Shown here: positions 1 through 9,914 of the stretch, piece after piece
How positions within the stretch are numbered: position 1 is the stretch's first letter
How the letters are laid out: every line of letters begins with the position of its first letter
NCBI GenBank assembly: GCA_023014485.1
Contig: JAJOZX010003209.1
Coordinates: forward strand, 310,001 to 374,000
Source of the DNA: Bathynomus jamesi
Taxonomy: Eukaryota; Arthropoda; Malacostraca; Isopoda; Cirolanidae
Length of the DNA: 64,000 nt
Direction: 5' to 3'
Notes under the pieces: model-generated
Database searches by the model: none
What the model saw: the letters and a program-made list of their open reading frames with translations, nothing else
What the model was told of the DNA's origin: nothing
Made by a program: the position numbers and the translations under genes

Positions 1-480
1 CAAATAATACAGTATGAGGGGTGTCACTAAACGTTACTCTTGTTGTATTCGCTGAAGCTGGCACTTTATAATTCTCATACGACCGTTTCTCAACCAACAC
101 GAAGATTTTCGACATCTCGTCGACAGTCAAATAAATAACATTGTTTTGGTGTGTCTACACGTTTATAATTTGTCTCGAGCACATAATGAATCGTACCACA
201 ACTACTTTTAAACACTCTCACTGATTTAGAATAATAATAATACAACAATTTACTTCTTTTACTCCGAATATATGTGTATATATATATATATATTCTTAAA
301 CAGTTGCATATACTTCGGCTCCCCCACAGTTATCTCTCCTAAAAAAAACCCGCATAATTTCGTCATTCTTTCGCAGACATCCCTCTCGTGAAAATGCCTC
401 AGCTGTTGAAGTTCTACTGTGCCTATGTGTATATGCATGTGTCTGCGTGCACTCGATGTTGTGCACTCTAGGTTAGGCTA
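1..480. other. AT-rich stretch without a gene
   Basis: No coding signal is visible on either strand. It holds a short (TA)n run at about 277-292. The LINE-A remnant begins at or just before the end of this stretch. Confidence 0.6.
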
Positions 481-486
481 GGTTAT

Positions 487-1548
487 GTGAGATTATTTTT
501 ATTTTTATTTATGTTATTCAACTTACTAAGAGCGGATAGAACAGCGAGACGTAAAGTTGGCTGTGCTATTTATATACATGAGAAGCATATGACAGAGACG
601 GTAATAAGTAAATCCAACAGTTTCGTGGAAACCCTTGCAGTGAAAATAGAGAAACTAAACGTGGTACTGATGTGATCTATAGACCTCCAAATTCTCCAAA
701 TGAAAAATTTTCGGATACCATTGATGATATCAGAACCCTAATAAAGTGCGTAAACTCTACATCCCCCAATAAGAGGAGATTTTAATTTCCTATTTATAAA
801 ATACAAAAAGGTGGGTAGAAATATATTTATACAGCAAGATAAGGGGATGCACAAGAGAGGACCAGGAGCAAGCAAAAATGCTGATGGCTCTCACAAACGA
901 GTTTATGCTGACACATGAGATAACAGAAAATACCAGAAAAAATAACTGCCTAGATCTGGTATTCAAAAATAATACGAACTTGATTGCCGATATAAAAATA
1001 ACTCCAACTACAGTATTATCTCAGACCACAATATAATCGAGTTATCAACAAATATGGCGATAACTTTAAAAGACAATACACATACGGAAGGAAGAAGCAA
1101 ATTTGAGGCTTTTAACCTAAACTCCAAGACCATAAATTGGGAAGAAATCAGATCACACATAGCCCAAATAGAGTGGAGAACAGTTTTAGAGAATAAAACA
1201 ACTGAGGAAATGCTAACAAGCTTGGAAGAAAAGATGCCGAGAATTTTGGAAAAATATGCTCTGAAAGCACAGCCAAAAGGAAAGAGAAACTGGCTAGAGA
1301 GGCAAAAGAGAAGAATATTCTGCAAAAGAAAGAGAGTAGCGACGAAGTTAGCTAATTGCGGAGACAACAATGCCAGGAAAGTAATACAAGAAAAACTGGA
1401 GGGAATCGATTGGGAAATACAAACTCTGATAAAAGGCCATACAGAGAGGGAAGAGGAAAAGGCGGTAGAAACAATAAAGGAAAATCAAAATACTTCTACA
1501 GCTAGGCAAAAAAGAAAGCAAAAACGCGCGCTACTATCGGGCCCTTAA
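487..1548 (+). pseudogene. LINE-A endonuclease domain and linker, broken
   Basis: This is the remnant of an apurinic/apyrimidinic-type endonuclease, which nicks target DNA to prime reverse transcription in APE-type LINEs. Visible blocks in order are a GCAIYIHEK segment at 560-590, IYRPPN near 680, GDFNF near 778, NCLDLVF near 945 and LSDHNIIEL near 1018-1045. An open stretch from 1054 to 1548 is the lysine- and glutamate-rich linker between endonuclease and reverse transcriptase. The blocks sit in different frames, so no intact protein can be made. The N-terminal catalytic Asn and Glu blocks are not evident. Confidence 0.75.
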
Positions 1549-1554
1549 GGAAAG

Positions 1555-3302
1555 GAAATAGTAAACTAACAGACGAACTAAAAGGAATATCTGAAACATT
1601 GAGAGCCCAGTATGAATCGGTCTTCAGTACCCCAAAAAGTGACAAAGTAATACCTGATATAGATGCATTCTTCAAAGAGAAATTGCAAGGAGAGCTATAG
1701 GACAAATGAAATCACATTCAGCTGCAAGTCCAGACAAATGGAACGCTCTATTAATTAAAAATTGTAAAAATGAAATAGCTACACCCTTATACTGGATATG
1801 GAGAAGATCCCTAGACACTGGGAATGGGAAATACCGAGCATCTTGAAAAGAGCAAACGTCGTCCCTATATATAAAGGCGGAGATAGATCTCAAGCAAAGA
1901 ACTATAGACCAGTGTCCTTGACGTCCCACCTCACGAAAATATTTGAAAGAATAGTGAGAGAGAAAATCTATGACTTGGAGACATTGGAAAGATTGAACGA
2001 AAATCAACACGGATTCCGATCAGGAATATCATGCCTATCACAACTTATAGAGCATTATAACAATGTCCTAGATGCACTTGAAGGCAATGAAAACTATGAT
2101 GTCATATATACGGATTTTGCTAAAGCGTTCGACAAAGGCGATCATGGTATAATAACAGATAAAATGAAACATATGGGAATAACAGGCAAAATGGGAAAAT
2201 GGATCTACAACTTCCTCAGAAAACGACGATAGGTGGCCAAAATTCAAGGTGTATCATCATCAGAATCAGAAGTACGCAGCTTAGTACCACAAGGTACAGT
2301 CCTAGCCCCACTCCTGTTCATTATCATGCTCACAGCCATAGACAGTGGAGTTAATAGCAAAAGTATAGTAACATCATTTGCGGACGATACAAAGATCAGC
2401 AGAAAATTCAGCGATGCAAACGAAGTTGAGGCCTTGCTGAGGGACACAAACAAAATATACAAATGGTCAGAAGAAAACAATATGACATTTAACACCGAGA
2501 AATTTCAGCTCTTGAGATATGGTAGAAATGAGGAACTTAAACAGACTGCATATTATGCTCCAGATAGACAAGAAATTCAGAGAAGCACGAAAGCGGTCGA
2601 CTAGGGGGTAATAATGACCGATGATGCCAAATTCGAAACACAAAATCAGATAACAAAAAACATAGCAAAAAGGGTGGCGGGGACAGGTACTGAGAACGTT
2701 CAGAAGGAGGGACAAGACAGTAGTGATTCCCCTGCTGAGAACACTGATCATACCAAAACTTGAATACTGCTCAGTTTTGACGTCCCCTTGTAAAAAGGAA
2801 GAAATTAATAAACTTGAAGAAACGCAGACACATTTCACAGCCAAGATTGATGGCTGCAAAGAACTCAACTACTGGGAAAGACTACGTAAACTAAATCTGT
2901 ACTCTCTGGAAAGAAGAAGAGAGAGGTATATCATAATCTACATATGGAAAATTATCGAAAAACTGGTACCAAACCTCATATTGAACCTAATTACCATCCA
3001 GAGAACGCTGGAAAATAGGAAAGGCAGACTGTGTTGTGTTCCCAAATTAAAAGGCCAGACAAGGGACCTCCTCAACACTGAAGGAAAATAACTTGGTTGT
3101 CAGGGGACCAAGAATTTTTAACCAGCTTCCAAAGGACCTCATAAACATTGAAGTCTTCAAGAGAAGACTAGATGCTTGGCTAAGGACAGCACCGGATGAG
3201 TCAGGTGTACCTGGCTATGTACGGTGGAAAGCGCAAGAGAGCAACTCACTTCTCTACAAAGTAAGGACTAGAGGCGGGGCCACCAGCTTGACCTTCGTGT
3301 GA
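1555..3302 (+). pseudogene. LINE-A reverse transcriptase, broken
   Basis: Conserved reverse transcriptase blocks are clear. VPIYKGGDRSQAKNYRP and SLTSHLTKIFERIV lie at about 1860-1950, NQHGFRSG near 2003, YTDFAKAFDKGDHG near 2105, VPQGTVLAPLLFIIML near 2284, and the catalytic FADDTKIS near 2379. A stop at 2230-2232 splits the domain and another follows at about 2602. The C-terminal part (2723-3302) ends with a conserved FNQLPKDL...FKRRLDAWL and VPGYVRWKAQESNSLL tail, and the frame ends TSLTFV. The catalytic aspartates survive but the frame is broken at least three times. Confidence 0.85.
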
Positions 3303-3345
3303 AGAAAGTCCGACGCACGGAACCCAAGCAAGGTTAACAAGGTCA

Positions 3346-3478
3346 TATAGAGAGGTTGCCAGATATTTATTTTAATTATTTATATATATTGAGGAGTTGC
3401 AAGATATTTAATTTATTTATTTATATATGGCGGGGTTACCAGATAGCACCATTTATTTAGTTTTATATATGGAGGAGT
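3346..3478. repeat. Imperfect tandem repeat, about 40 bp unit, at the LINE-A 3' end
   Basis: Three imperfect units follow one another: a GAGGTTGCCAGATATTT-like start, an AT-rich body and an ATATAT end. They start at roughly 3353, 3393 and 3431. Short 3' tandem repeats are typical of CR1-like LINE ends in place of poly(A). Confidence 0.6.
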
Positions 3479-4287
3479 TGACAGTCGCACTTCCTGTCCT
3501 ATCCTATGCCGATGATTCCACCCTTCACTTCTCCACCTGCTTCCCAAAACGTCCCTCTCAACATTCACTCCATGCTTCGCGTGAGACGGCTATGGCAAAC
3601 CTGACCTCTGATCTTTCTACTATCTCTGATTGGGGAAAAGAAATCCTCGTGGTTTTCAATGTCTCGAAAATGCAGTTCCTTCATTTGTCTACTCGTCACA
3701 ATCTTCCACGCGACTACCCACGACAATACACAACTCAATCCTTCCTCTTCTCTTTACATTCTTCATGTTTCCTTTTCTCGTGATTTTTTCTAGAGAGATC
3801 GATCACATATACTCTCTTTCTAAAACAGCTTCTAAGAGGTTATGTGTGCTGTACCGCCTCTGCAATTTCTTCAATCCTTCACTCCTACTCAGTTGCTGTT
3901 TCTGTACAGGAGTATTGTCCGCTCCTCTATTGGAGTACGCTTGTCATGAGTGGGGCGGGTCAACCCACATAGCTCTGGTAATCCCGGTGGAATCAAAGGC
4001 TTTTTGTCTCATCAATTCCCCCCCTCTTAATCCCTCTCTCTTTGCTACAGTGTTGCCTCACTCTCTCTTTACTATCGCTATTATGACGGACACTACTATT
4101 CTGAACTCTCTAACTGCATGCCTCATCCTCTAAGGAGAGCATGCATTAGATACTTTAGACCCATTCTATCTTTTTTTCTGTCCAACTCTCGATATTCTTA
4201 CTGTTTCATCTACTCAAGCAGTCAGTTATGAAACACCCTTCCTCAAGCCATCTTTCCTCCTGTTCATGACCTCCAATGTTCCTAACG

Positions 4288-4973
4288 CAGAGTTGGAAAC
4301 GGGTCACCAACCTTGACCCGTGACCTATGTGACCTGTTCAGCACCTGACTCGTGATCCACTTGACCCTCGACCCACTGATCCCGCAAACTTTCTGACCTA
4401 ATCAATACATTGAACAAAACGTTTTTCAAAATACATCAGAAAGTAAACTTTGTTTCAAAATACAAAATCTTTATTTTAATACGCAAATACAAGCCGACTC
4501 ACACAGAAGCTTCTATTTCAAAAATAGTAATAATTATTTCAGTGAAAAGTAATTTAGAAATTCTTGTAATACTCCAAAGCGATGCATAGTGATTCTACTG
4601 CTTCCGGTGCAAGTAGTACGCGCTGTGGACGTATGATATTACTTCCGTTGAATGCGCTGAAATGCCTCTCCGACTGGCTGCTGCATGCCCGGATCACGAA
4701 CACAGACCTAGCTGCTCCACTAAGTACAGGAAGAGCAGCCTTCTTCGATTGTCACCAATCCATCACTGATGAACATGTAAAAAGAATACAAATTTTTTAA
4801 ATTCGACTGGAAATTTGTGCCCCACCTAATCACAGCATTGACCCGCCTCGACCCTCTCCCGGGTCAGACGGATCAACCCCATGACCCGTGACCCACCTCA
4901 ACGCGTCTTAAATTCACTCCCAAGTAACACGCAAACCCGTGGCCCGTGACCCGCTGACATATTTCAAACTCTG
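4288..4973 (-). mobile_element. Non-autonomous hAT deletion derivative
   Basis: The ends are inverted: CAGAGTTGGAAA on the left and TTTCAAACTCTG on the right. AACGCAGAG occurs at both junctions (4284-4292 and 4974-4982), so the exact target duplication overlaps the end sequence and is ambiguous (4 to 9 bp). Both subterminal zones are packed with GACCCGTGACC-like motifs in both orientations, as expected for transposase binding sites. The interior keeps only the C-terminal transposase domain on the minus strand. Confidence 0.75.
4554..4749 (-). pseudogene. hAT transposase C-terminal dimerisation domain remnant
   Basis: Read on the minus strand, the segment gives LPVLSGAARSVFVIRACSS followed by QSERHFSAFNGSNIIRPQR and LLAPEAVESLCIALEYYKNF before a stop at 4554-4556. 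The SxSER.FS block and the following R..L.P..VE.L are the signature of the hAT C-terminal dimerisation domain. No upstream transposase remains in the element. The plus-strand open frame over the same bases (4582-4800) is a shadow. Confidence 0.8.
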
Positions 4974-5040
4974 AACGCAGAGTGTCTATTCAACTCCGAA
5001 ACTTTAAACCTTGATTTCGGCTCTTTTCTTCTTCTATAGG

Positions 5041-5400
5041 GGAGGGGGCGTTTTTGCAGGCGTTCGCACTTGACTCCTCCTTCCTGCATAAAAGAAATAC
5101 GCCCATTTCATGGCACGTGCAGCTCGCAACAGCATTGAAAAGCAAACAGGGGGGGGTTCAATATACTGACGAGGCTTCCGTACGTAGTTTAGGATCACTG
5201 AAAACAACAATGATCCATGTTATCCCGCTTCAAACAAAATCCGAATTAATTTTCGCGCAATTTTACGTAGTTAGTTTGTATTGCAGATACCTTCAGCTAT
5301 TATCAGTCCAAGTGCATGATCTTCAGGAGCAAGAGGCAGGGTCGTCGTAGCTGTAGTTTTTTCTCTGTCTGGCTGTCTGTCTGCCATTCTCTCGCTCTCT
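5041..5400. other. No recognised gene; unexplained 98-codon open frame
   Basis: An open frame runs on the plus strand from 5054 to 5350, but its translation matches no family I know and has no flanking gene structure. It lies between the LINE-B remnant and a microsatellite. I treat it as chance. Confidence 0.4.
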
Positions 5401-5403
5401 CTC

Positions 5404-5454
<51 letters not shown>
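5385..5454. repeat. (CT)n then (TA)n microsatellite, hAT target
   Basis: About 20 bases of CT repeat are followed by about 46 bases of TA repeat. The hAT element starting at 5455 sits directly in the TA tract, which continues after 6406. Confidence 0.9.
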
Positions 5455-5457
<3 letters not shown>

Positions 5458-5656
5458 TGATGGATAACCGCAACCGCAACCGCAACGCAACCGCACTACA
5501 ACCGCACAAAAATTCACAACCGCAACCGTAACCGCAACCGCCGTTCCATAAGTGCGGTTGCGGTTGTAAAAGCTTAGTTAATTTTAATTTTACGTTAATT
5601 AGAAATATTTCTTTTTTTAAAAAGAAAATGATGGGTCTCCTTTTGCGTGCTTAAAC

Positions 5657-5935
5657 GTGACGTCATACGGCTGCCGTAGTAAAATTGGTTTAAACGATGA
5701 TCCTCTTCAGTGGTGGAAAGATAACGAACTAAAATACAAAGAACTTGGCTGTATTGCAAGAACATATCTTGCTTGCCCTTCAAGTAGCATTCCAAGCGAG
5801 CAGCTCTTCAGTGGAGCGGGAACGTTGTACGATGAGAGGCGTTGCCGCTTGAAAGGTGAAAATGCAGCAAAAATATTATTCTTGAAATTCACACTGCCTG
5901 TCATTAAGTTTGACATCAGTTTTTCAAATGAATAA
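5657..5935 (+). pseudogene. hAT transposase C-terminal dimerisation domain
   Basis: The frame contains DDPLQWWKDNELKYKELGC, then RTYLACPSSSIPSEQLFS and GAGTLYDERRCRL, the standard hATC signature (WW.....P.L...A...L..P.SS.PSE.LFS.AG). It closely resembles the minus-strand domain at 27073-27450, so the two elements belong to related families. The N-terminal zinc finger and catalytic core are absent. Confidence 0.85.
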
Positions 5936-6105
5936 TAATCCATAACTTTCCAATGGGTGGAGGCTGGGGAAAGTGGTAGGTGGGATGAACAGTGCGATGG
6001 GTCCTCGTCCCTCATCCTGGTAACACACAGTGCAAAATATGGTTTTAATTAATTTGACCTATTCTTTCATAATAGCTATATAAGTTTAGAATATACTTCA
6101 TTTAA

Positions 6106-6223
6106 ATAGTATTTATTTAGTAAATACCTTATGTTGAACACAAGTTTTGCAACACACAAATAGCGGTAGCGGTGTATTGCAAAACTTGTGTTCAGCATAA
6201 GGTATTTACTAAATAAATACTAT
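6106..6223. repeat. 47-bp inverted repeat inside the hAT element
   Basis: The left arm 6106-6152 and right arm 6177-6223 are nearly perfect reverse complements around a 24-base loop. The arms contain ACACAAGTTTTGCAA and its complement. Confidence 0.85.
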
Positions 6224-6405
6224 TTAGTATATATTATGTACCAAGTGTGGCTAAATCGCACTATAGTGGCTAAATCCAGTTAATAATTACGCATTTTTCC
6301 TAGTATATGATAACCGCAACCGCAACCGCGGTTGGAAAAAATTCGACAACCGCAAACACAACCGCAACCGCGGTTGTGAAAAACCGACCACTCGATCCAT
6401 CACTA

Positions 6406-6406
<1 letters not shown>

Positions 6407-6438
<32 letters not shown>

Positions 6439-6465
6439 CATTATATGTGTATGTGTGTGTGTGTG

Positions 6466-6503
<38 letters not shown>
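6407..6503. repeat. (TA)n-(TG)n-(TA)n compound microsatellite
   Basis: TA repeats at about 6407-6432 and 6473-6503 flank a (TG)n run at about 6448-6470. This is the right half of the tract hit by the hAT element. Confidence 0.9.
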
Positions 6504-6507
<4 letters not shown>

Positions 6508-7877
6508 ACACCCATGCGACCTACCATTTCTAAGGTTGAGCCGTATCCATGTTTGTGCCATTAGAAGTTTGCTGTGAGAAGCGAAGGTCCCTTAATTTCA
6601 TTCCCTTAAAGTATCATACAAACAAGACAATCGACGGTTTAGATCGTTTAACATTTCCATCAGAATATTACCCATATCTCCATTTTTCCATTTGTTATAG
6701 AATTTATTATAATTAATTATTGTTGTCTTGCATCTAACCCTCATCCCTAAATTTTATTAGATAATGCATACAGATTGAATGTGGCATGATTTGAACCATT
6801 GTTTGTACTTCTTTATTCATTTATTTAATTCTTCCTCAAATGTACCCAATTCCTTAATATTTACTGTATACTCGTATAAGTTTATATATTTAATTAATAG
6901 TTTCACTCTCCTGTACCGTGGCTGTAAACCCTTCATTACTGTCTCTCTCTAATTCGTTTCCTCTAATTTCTCCCAATAATGACATACTGTACGTACGAAT
7001 TGAATAGCTATGGCGTATTAATTATGAATTAACGTATTGCATAATTTGATAAACTATGTCGTCATAAAGTAACTTAATTCCCTTCACATTTTCCATACCT
7101 TGAATACTGAATCATGTCTTTAGTATGTGGATATCTAGTATTCAATGTAGAGTAAATTCTTTAACATAATAATAAAAACTTTACACTCTATAGGTCATTA
7201 TTTATATGTTGTTCATTCATACGTCCATGTCCTTTCTTGACTGCTATCTTTATTAATTTTATTAATTATTCATTCATCTACCTATTGTCTACTTATGCCC
7301 TATCAACCTATCAGTCCATGTTTACTCGTGTCTATATTACGCACACATCCTATTGTATGACAACCGATATGTGTACAATACTTTATGCATTCGTACATGT
7401 CCCCTGATGATCATGATTACGTACATAGTTACGTACATGTAAATATGTCCACATGTATTTTTTTTACTTTTTCTTTTAATTATGTAACCTTTCGCAAGAT
7501 ACTCGTTAACGCTGACTGAGTGTTCGAATTCTGATGACGTCGCCAAAAGCGGGTATCTGAATTCGAAATCTTCTCTCTTGCTGCTACCAATTTATAACGT
7601 TAAGATGTTATGTTATATTATTATAATATACTGTATTGTTTCCCTGCCAGGCCACTGGTTCGTTATCTGCTTACGTCACATAGTTGTCCACGTTCTCATT
7701 ACTTGTACTTACTATTTCTACCTAACTGGCATTCAAATTCTATATTACTTATGTGTTACATGATCATAAATGTCCGTGTACTTCCAATGGAAAGTACACC
7801 GTATTTTTCCTCCGCTTTCCTCATCGCTGGCTGTTTAAGCTTTCAAACTATGATAACTAACCATTTTTCTAATAATA
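6504..7877. other. AT-rich stretch without a recognised feature
   Basis: No transposase, LINE or host coding signal is visible in any frame. The short open frames (for example 7578-7763 and 7610-7960) show no family resemblance. Confidence 0.55.
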
Positions 7878-8795
7878 TGTCGGATATGAAGATATCCTTT
7901 AAGGTATTCTCAGTATGTCGCTTCCTCGCACCAACACGGAAGTTTATACCGTTTAATTAATCTGACTGACGACCACGGTTCTTCTTTTCGTACTTACTTA
8001 ATCTGACTGCGAGTTACGATAAAACAATTTATACCTTCGCTCAATGGCGTACCCTCCCTCAGTCCGTTGAGGGAGTGGAATACTTCTCTCGTTGAAGGAT
8101 ATAAAATGACGAGTTTTCCTTTGTTCAGTCCTTTATTTTCACAAGGGGGAAAATCACTTTAAACTATTAATGAATTTCTTTTACAATGCACAGTCATTAA
8201 GAAAATCAAATCCTTTTCACTACACTTGTTTAGAGAGTTATTAACGAACAAATGCTTACATCAAAAAGCTAAGAGGCCCAGCCAACCGGCTGGCCCAAGG
8301 GCAAAACACTCACTCTCCCTGAAGGCCGAGGCGAGACTGTCTCTCTCAAGGCGTGTTCCCTTACTCAAGGTGTTTCCCTTTGTCCTGGAAAAAACCCCAT
8401 GGTGCCACGTTTCACAAAAGATTATTAAACTTGCAAACACCTACTCTAATAATGATATTAACAAAAGAATTTATACAATTGTAGTTTTACACTTAACTCT
8501 TTTATGTGATTTATAATAATCGAAAAGAACATTTAGAATTTAGGAATCTCTGTTTAAGATTATAGACGTGACAACACTGTTTTCGTTAGGGTTAAGAGAA
8601 CAAGCCAGATGATCCACTGGGCCATGGAGGCAATTTATACAAATATTAAGAATTTAACGGATTCATATTTTAATTTATATGAGCGGAATAATATCTTTTA
8701 AAGGATTAATATTTTAATTTATACAAACAGAATGATATCTTTAAAATTTTAAATTTTAACATGAATTTATTTTCTTGTGGAAACACTTTTCCACA
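7878..8795 (-). repeat. Long terminal repeat, probable 3' LTR of retrotransposon copy 1
   Basis: It is similar over most of its length to 40088-40880. Read on the minus strand it starts TGTGGAAAAG and ends CCGACA-like, giving the TG...CA ends of an LTR. A purine-rich tract lies immediately upstream in minus orientation (8799-8808 complement), as expected before a 3' LTR. No second LTR of this copy is in the window. Confidence 0.65.
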
Positions 8796-8798
8796 TGG

Positions 8799-8808
8799 CT
8801 CTCCTCCC
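8799..8808 (-). other. Candidate polypurine tract
   Basis: On the minus strand the bases read GGGAGGAGAG and lie three bases upstream of the LTR start. Such tracts prime plus-strand synthesis in LTR retrotransposons. Confidence 0.5.
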
Positions 8809-9270
8809 AGAGTTGGTACTCGGGGGTTAGTTTGAAAAATCCTCTCAAACAAAAGTAGTTGGATGTAGGGTTTTATAAAGACAAAGATATTATTGAAGAA
8901 GTAGTTGGATATAATGTTACATAAAGACAAAAGAAATAGTTAAACAAAATACATCTACTTAGTACTTAATCCACTCTACTTATCAGTTAAGTTTTACATT
9001 AGAATTGATACTTACGCACTAATGAACACTTATAATTGACGGTCACTTGTGTGTCCTTGAGCACTTGGAGTCTGGTTTATTTAGGTCCACTTTTTACACT
9101 GGTCTAAGTTCACCGTGTGCATACACTTTTAAATCAAACGCGATTTTCTTATCGAACTTTAAGAGAACAAAAATTTAGAGAAATTAATTTCCATGAACTA
9201 TTGGACAAAGTACTTAAGTGAAATTGATACGAATTCTGCAAGGTTTAGAACGGATATTGTCGTTTTGAGA

Positions 9271-9869
9271 GTAGGGCATGAATGCACGGGTATCGCCTAA
9301 ACGGGTATATGGAGTACGTGTGGTGGTAGCACTTGAACTGGAAATATGGTTAAAAAACAATTTGTAAATGTGATAAACCGACGTTATGATTACTGTTCTT
9401 CGTTTCGTGTATTCGGTCTTTCTGAAGTGAAATCAAAGTGGCAGATGGCTCTAGTTTCGATTTCCAAACCTTCTGATTAGAAAGAACAGAATCAAATAAA
9501 CGTTGTCCTGTAGAGCGATGCAGAAATGCATCACTCCCTTTGGTAGGAAGAAAAAGAATGGCAATTTTCTTTCGAGTTCGTCGAGGTCATAAGCCGAGCT
9601 TGCATTATGTCCGAGGGACATAGGCGAGTTCTCCTTGACCTCACGTAGATTTGCAGAAGAAGGAGGATCCCTCGAAAAATCTGCGCAATGCTCACTACTC
9701 TTCCAAGTATGAGCAGAAGTTGAGTGATTAGGGACTTCATCTGGGACAATCTCGTCACAGACAACTTCCCCCGGAAAATTCCTTGCCTCGCGATATCATC
9801 GCGAACGTTATAATGAACAAAATATCCCTCTAATGCGTCCAACCATTCGTCCACGTATGGGGCTACCAA
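9271..9869 (-). pseudogene. Gag-like remnant of LTR retrotransposon copy 1
   Basis: On the minus strand the N-terminal part reads PYVDEWLDALEGYFVHYN and VRDDIA, then degenerates. The same residues occur in copy 2 at 38342-38440, where they continue into a longer gag-like stretch. The DEWLDALEGYF...W/DD pattern resembles the start of Ty3-like capsid domains; this assignment is by pattern only. Frame is lost after about 40 codons. Confidence 0.5.
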
Positions 9870-9914
9870 GTTACCACAATCTCTCCCCTTAAAAAGTGGA
9901 ACTTTAGGGATATT

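Larger units (their letters stand above)
481..3345 (+). mobile_element. LINE-A copy 1, decayed APE-type non-LTR retrotransposon
   Basis: The stretch reads in order endonuclease, linker, reverse transcriptase and C-terminal region, with frameshifts and stops between blocks. Its 3' end (GACCTTCGTGTGAAG, then GCAAGGTTAACAAGGT) recurs at 13612-13668 and, in modified form, as the tail of the SINEs at 14.5 and 16.4 kb. Copies of the same or related LINEs lie at 16680-24190 and 47225-52990. The protein looks CR1/Jockey-like, which is a judgement from sequence style; clade assignment needs a phylogeny. ORF1 is not visible, so this copy is probably 5' truncated. Confidence 0.85.
3479..5040 (+). pseudogene. 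LINE-B reverse transcriptase fragment, split by a hAT derivative
   Basis: A different LINE from LINE-A. The frame from 3479 reads VALPVLSYADDSTLHF, with the catalytic YADD at about 3508, then ISDWGKEILVVFNVSKMQF. The region after 3780 shifts frame and continues with SLSKTASKRLCVLYRL and LLEYACHEWGGS (3810-3960), the usual C-terminal region of Jockey-like LINEs. It is interrupted at about 4288-4973 by a hAT-type insertion; the sequence after 4974 resumes the LINE and fades out near 5040. Everything 5' of YADD is missing, so this copy is strongly truncated. Confidence 0.75.
5455..6406 (+). mobile_element. hAT element, deletion derivative, inserted in a TA microsatellite
   Basis: The terminal inverted repeats are TAGTGATGGAT (5455) and ATCCATCACTA (ending 6406). 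Both flanks are ATATATAT, consistent with an 8-bp target duplication inside a (TA)n tract. Subterminal regions are iterated AACCGC / GCGGTT hexamers. Only the C-terminal transposase domain remains. A 47-bp inverted repeat (6106-6152 with 6177-6223) lies downstream of it. Confidence 0.85.
7878..9914 (-). mobile_element. LTR retrotransposon copy 1, minus strand, pol missing
   Basis: Reading on the minus strand the order is gag remnant (9869-9271), undefined internal sequence (9270-8809), polypurine tract (8808-8799) and LTR (8795-7878). No protease, reverse transcriptase or integrase is seen, so there is a large internal deletion. The boundary with the TAGGG transposon is near 9915. The internal segment 9271-9914 matches 37648-38480 of copy 2. 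Confidence 0.65.

Noticed and set aside
2467..2868. Minus-strand frame opposite the LINE-A reverse transcriptase
   Set aside because: The plus-strand frame has clear reverse transcriptase blocks; this is its shadow.
4582..4800. Plus-strand 72-codon frame
   Set aside because: It is the shadow of the minus-strand hAT dimerisation domain over the same bases.
5303..5531. Open frames with IYIYIY or similar repeats over TA tracts (also 6307-6564, 40814-41165, 42673-42858, 51034-51280)
   Set aside because: They are translations of (TA)n microsatellites and have no flanking coding signal.
7578..7960. Small overlapping open frames that could be a membrane peptide gene
   Set aside because: No start context, no homology pattern, two frames overlap and composition is like the intergenic background.
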